A stretch of DNA of 10,072 nt from Betaproteobacteria bacterium (GTDB taxonomy: Bacteria; Pseudomonadota; Gammaproteobacteria; Burkholderiales; Thiobacillaceae): the NCBI GenBank assembly GCA_020049245.1, contig JAIFLB010000016.1:1-10072 (forward strand), in the 5' to 3' direction. Each line of letters starts with the position of its first letter. The first letter of the stretch is position 1. Made by a program: the position numbers and the translations under genes. This document shows positions 8,063-10,072 of the stretch, one piece after another. The notes beneath the pieces are model-generated. The model saw only the letters and a program-made list of their open reading frames with translations. It made no database searches and was not told the DNA's origin.

Positions 8063-8854
8063 TCAGCAACTGCGCGGCACGCCATAAGATAAACCACAGC
8101 TGTTGCCGGCAACTGTGTTGTTGGTTCGGCTGATCTGATTCAATGCCGGCCTGGCGGTAAAACCATATCCGGACTGGTAGGCGGATTGTGTGTTTTGTGC
8201 GTTTAGCGTGTTTTGCATCGCTGCGGCGGCAGGGCGCGCCGCCGTGTAGGTTGCCCCGGAAACACCGAAGATCATCTGCGAAGCGGAATAGCGGCTGTTG
8301 TCCGGTTGCGTTTGGGGGTGGCCAAAATTGTTGCCATAGCTGTTGCCATAGCTATTGCCATAACCAGGTGCTTGCGGAGCCGCTTGAGCTGCGATGTAAG
8401 GATTGGCGCTGATTTGTTGAACCTGAGCCGGTCGCGGCGGCTGGTAGGCATTGCTGTAACCGTTCGCCGGGTAATACGCCTGCATTGGCGCTGGAGCAGC
8501 CGGGGCATAGGAAGCGTATTGCGGCGCCACGCGTGGCTCAGTCGTCCGGTCAATGATCTTGTGCGCCAGGCCGGCCATGATGCCTTCCGTGGTGACGATG
8601 CGGTCGGCCATGAAACCGATGCGGTCCGCCATCAAGCCGATCCGGTCGGCCATCTTGCCTGGATTGCTGGAAAGCGACAGCATCGTCGCCGAGGCCGTAT
8701 TGACGCTGTTGTTGGTGACACTTTCGGTACTATCGATCAGGTTGTTGGTGACGCTGGTCATGCCCACCACCAGTTCAGTCAAAAAGGCATGCGAAGGCAT
8801 CGGGAATGCAGCCAGCATTGCAGTGGAAACAGCCATTATTTTCAGTGCGGACAT
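8063..8854 (-). CDS. Secreted low-complexity protein with MADRI heptad repeats, function unknown
   Basis: 263 residues from the ATG at 8854. A TTG at 8884 would extend it by 10 residues but would put charged residues ahead of the signal peptide; AGAGG 6 bases before the ATG supports 8854. Residues 1-23 form a Sec signal peptide (short basic start, hydrophobic core, SHA cleavage site), so export is expected. Residues 34-49 hold VTNN twice, 11 residues apart. Residues 68-88 are three heptads (MADRIGL, MADRIGF, MADRIVT), with a degenerate continuation to about 103 that could form a short amphipathic helix or coiled coil. The remainder (about 108-263) is rich in Ala, Pro, Gln, Asn and Tyr, includes GNSYGNSYGNN (166-176), and is probably disordered. 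Cys253 and the terminal Cys263 are its only cysteines after the signal. I do not recognise a named family. It is divergent from the cobalamin-type regulator and shares its TGTACA-box promoter region, so it is a likely target. Confidence 0.8.
   Translation of the reverse strand: MSALKIMAVSTAMLAAFPMPSHAFLTELVVGMTSVTNNLIDSTESVTNNSVNTASATMLSLSSNPGKMADRIGLMADRIGFMADRIVTTEGIMAGLAHKIIDRTTEPRVAPQYASYAPAAPAPMQAYYPANGYSNAYQPPRPAQVQQISANPYIAAQAAPQAPGYGNSYGNSYGNNFGHPQTQPDNSRYSASQMIFGVSGATYTAARPAAAAMQNTLNAQNTQSAYQSGYGFTARPALNQISRTNNTVAGNSCGLSYGVPRSC
8327..8359 (-). repeat. Short 12-bp-period tandem repeat encoding GNSY units
   Basis: The DNA has a 12-bp period with ttgccatagc recurring on the + strand, encoding Gly-Asn-Ser-Tyr twice and then a degenerate third unit. 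The near-identical DNA copies make this a candidate for slippage length variation. Confidence 0.65.
8591..8653 (-). repeat. Three 21-bp tandem repeats encoding MADRI heptads
   Basis: Three in-frame 21-bp units encode heptads that begin Met-Ala-Asp-Arg-Ile. The DNA copies differ at synonymous sites, which suggests an old duplication kept by protein-level selection rather than a fresh slippage event. Confidence 0.8.
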
Positions 8855-8876
8855 GCGGGGCCTCTTGCAGGAGAAT

Positions 8877-8949
8877 TTGTACAATTTGTTGGACGAAATT
8901 ATACGTAAAACTTATACATGTACAAGTATGTTTTGTGAATGTTGTACAA
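8877..8949. promoter_or_regulatory. Operator region: three TGTACA boxes between divergent genes
   Basis: TGTACA occurs at 8878-8883, 8919-8924 and 8943-8948. The first and third are centred in the 8-bp palindrome TTGTACAA (8877-8884, 8942-8949). Related boxes TATACA (8913-8918) directly abut the middle site, and TATACG (8900-8905) starts 22 bases after the first. TnTACA-type repeats are what I recall for operators of CarH photoreceptors, and the adjacent gene encodes such a regulator. The boxes overlap the predicted promoter elements on both strands, which suits repression of both genes. Binding is inferred, not shown. Confidence 0.6.
8898..8925 (-). promoter_or_regulatory. Predicted promoter of the secreted-protein gene
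   Basis: Read on the minus strand, a perfect TATAAT -10 lies at 8903-8898 and TTGTAC (3 of 6 to consensus) lies 16 bp upstream at 8925-8920. Transcription would start near 8891, giving a leader of about 37 bases before ATG 8854. The -35 overlaps the middle TGTACA box, and the first TGTACA box lies just downstream of the start site, so a bound repressor would block it. Confidence 0.5.
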
Positions 8950-8950
8950 T
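8945..8950 (+). promoter_or_regulatory. Candidate -10 box of the regulator gene
   Basis: TACAAT (5 of 6 to TATAAT) overlaps the TTGTACAA box at 8942-8949. A start site 7 bases beyond would fall on the ATG at 8957, implying a leaderless or near-leaderless mRNA; no Shine-Dalgarno precedes that ATG. No good -35 is present at 16-18 bp. An alternative is TATACA at 8913-8918 with TTGGAC at 8889-8894. Confidence 0.3.
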
Positions 8951-8956
8951 TATCCC

Positions 8957-9961
8957 ATGCTGACTGAATCCTTCACTGCCTCCAACGCCGCGTTTTTCCC
9001 GATTCGTGAACTGGTCCATCGCACCGGTGTCAATGCCAGTACGCTGAGGGCTTGGGAGAATCGACATGGCTTGTTGACGCCAGTTCGGACCGAATCCGGA
9101 CACCGTTTGTATAGCCAGAATGATGTGCAACGGGTGCGGCGTGTACAAGAATTACTTGTACAAGATTTGAGCCTGAACGAGATCGCCCGCATGCTCGACA
9201 ATGCCGCCGAACCTCCTATCGAACCATCGCCACGGGTGATGGAAAACAGCCTGGCGGCAACACTGAGCCCAGCATGGCAGGGCTACCTGACCGAGACGCT
9301 GAGCGCGCTGGAAAACTTCAGCACGGATCGGCTGGACAGCCTCTACAGCGAGTCGTGCGCGGTGTACCCGATCGATATCGTCACCGAACGCCTGATGATC
9401 CCGGTGCTGGAGCAATTGGGCCTGCGCTGGGACAAACGCCCCTCCGGCATCGCGGAAGAACATTTCTTCAGTGCCTGGCTGCGCAACAAGCTGGGTTCGC
9501 GTTTGCATCATGCCGCTGGCAACGCGCATGGCCGCCAACTCATCCTGTCCTGCCTGCCAGGCGAACATCATGAAATCAGTCTGCTGCTGGTGGCGCTGGG
9601 CGTCCTGCAAAGGGGATACCGGGTGATCTATCTGGGCGCCGATATGCCGATCGAGCAATTGCAGCCGGTCTGCCGCCAAACCCATGCCGCCGGCATCATC
9701 CTGGCCGGACGCGGCTTGGTCGAGCCAGCCCGGATTGAAGCCAACCTGAAAGAGATCAGCCAACTGGTTGCAAGCGCCGGCGTCCCGGTCTTCGTCGGTG
9801 GCCGCTTCTCGGTATTGTTGCAGCGGGAACTGGAAGAATTTGGCGCGCAGCCGTTGGGAGACAACATTACCTTGGGATTGCGACTGATCGAGGTTGGCCT
9901 GGCGTCGAGTCCAGGCGGCAGTTCAATCGCTCACGCACCCGCCCGCGTCAGACGCAAGTGA
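8957..9961 (+). CDS. MerR-type cobalamin-binding regulator, CarH/LitR-like photoreceptor
   Basis: 334 residues from ATG 8957. ATG 8939 would add six residues encoded within the operator, so it is less likely. Residues 14-60 are a MerR helix-turn-helix (FPIRELVHRTGVNASTLRAWENRHGLL, then GHRLYSQNDV). Residues about 100-185 are the helical cap of a methionine-synthase-like B12 module with the W-x9-EH signature (Trp158, Glu168, His169) that in CarH senses the adenosyl group. Residues about 193-320 are the Rossmann B12 domain: PGEHHEIS (201-208) supplies the lower-ligand E-x-H (Glu203, His205), followed by RGYRVIYLGADMP. Known for the family: adenosylcobalamin-bound tetramers bind DNA in the dark and fall apart in light. 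Two deviations: Ser208 where the family usually has Gly, and Asp159 where Thermus CarH has the His that bis-ligates cobalt after photolysis. It likely represses itself and its divergent neighbour. The photoreceptor role is inferred. Confidence 0.9.
   Translation: MLTESFTASNAAFFPIRELVHRTGVNASTLRAWENRHGLLTPVRTESGHRLYSQNDVQRVRRVQELLVQDLSLNEIARMLDNAAEPPIEPSPRVMENSLAATLSPAWQGYLTETLSALENFSTDRLDSLYSESCAVYPIDIVTERLMIPVLEQLGLRWDKRPSGIAEEHFFSAWLRNKLGSRLHHAAGNAHGRQLILSCLPGEHHEISLLLVALGVLQRGYRVIYLGADMPIEQLQPVCRQTHAAGIILAGRGLVEPARIEANLKEISQLVASAGVPVFVGGRFSVLLQRELEEFGAQPLGDNITLGLRLIEVGLASSPGGSSIAHAPARVRRK
9142..9164. promoter_or_regulatory. Two intragenic TGTACAAG boxes in the regulator gene
   Basis: TGTACAAG occurs at 9142-9149 and again at 9157-9164, a direct repeat with 15-bp period lying about 190 bases into the regulator coding sequence. 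Both encode part of Val-Gln. The intervening codons include TTA, CTT and GTA, which are atypical in this GC-rich gene. They may be auxiliary operator sites (a roadblock or looping partner). Function is inferred only. Confidence 0.4.
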
Positions 9962-10017
9962 TTTGCCAATGCGGGCGGCGATAACATTCACTATGCTGAT
10001 GTAGTCCCATTACTTTC

Positions 10018-10022
10018 AGGAG
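10018..10022 (+). promoter_or_regulatory. Strong ribosome binding site of the last gene
   Basis: AGGAG ends 6 bases before the ATG at 10029, the strongest Shine-Dalgarno in the window. It contrasts with the regulator gene, which has none, and supports a real gene start so close to the window end. Confidence 0.75.
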
Positions 10023-10028
10023 ATATTC

Positions 10029-10072
10029 ATGACGGCCCAGCTTTCACCTCTGGCGCGATTCGACAACCTGCT
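10029..10072 (+). CDS. Start of an unidentified gene, truncated by the window end
   Basis: Only 14 codons are visible, beginning Met-Thr-Ala-Gln-Leu-Ser-Pro-Leu-Ala-Arg-Phe-Asp-Asn-Leu. A good Shine-Dalgarno and an open frame to the end support it. It lies 67 bases after the regulator stop, in the same direction, without an obvious terminator or TGTACA box between, so it may be co-transcribed with the regulator. Genes in this position in LitR/CarH clusters often belong to light-induced lipid, photolyase or small NTF2-like functions, but 14 residues are too few for an identification. Confidence 0.65.
   Translation, partial: MTAQLSPLARFDNL

Noticed and set aside
8327..8359. CRISPR-like short repeats
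   Set aside because: The 12-bp periodicity is in-frame, has no spacers, and encodes repeated GNSY residues of the secreted protein.
9963..9997. Promoter for the last gene (TTGCCA with TATGCT)
   Set aside because: The two hexamers are 23 bp apart, outside the workable range, and no better pair is visible.

Overview
The window is about 60% GC, densely coded, and looks like a chromosomal segment of a beta- or gammaproteobacterium. The basis is protein-level resemblance, a BIME/REP-like palindrome of the 'gtagggcgg...ccgccctac' kind, and a CarH/LitR-type regulator. I cannot name a species.

Region 1 (1-8041, all + strand) is a predicted peptide-ligation/modification gene cluster. It starts with the truncated gene for a very large transglutaminase-DUF2126 protein. 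It continues with a fused circularly permuted ATP-grasp/alpha-E protein, a second short transglutaminase-like protein, and a class I glutamine amidotransferase. The last three are separated by only 23 and 27 bases and look like one operon. The family combination (two papain-fold transglutaminases, ATP-grasp ligase, alpha-E helical domain, DUF2126) is the widespread but experimentally poorly understood amidoligase system. It is often found with the proteasome-like peptidase Anbu, which is not in this window. Two foreign-looking items split the cluster: a 92-bp palindromic repeat element (3140-3231) and a 114-residue winged-helix gene (3275-3619) that resembles a TumA-type antitoxin/regulator without its toxin.

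Region 2 (8063-10072) is a separate regulatory unit. A divergent pair, a secreted low-complexity protein with MADRI heptads on the minus strand and a MerR-type cobalamin-binding regulator on the plus strand, shares a 102-bp AT-rich intergenic region with three TGTACA boxes. Two more boxes lie inside the start of the regulator gene. The regulator has the W-x9-EH and E-x-H cobalamin signatures of CarH/LitR photoreceptors. The simplest reading is a light/B12-responsive switch that represses itself and its divergent neighbour. A further gene with a strong ribosome binding site starts at 10029 and is cut by the window end.

No tRNA, rRNA, CRISPR array, transposase or prophage gene was seen. No gene-free stretch exceeds 300 bases; the longest (3097-3274) is mostly the palindromic element.
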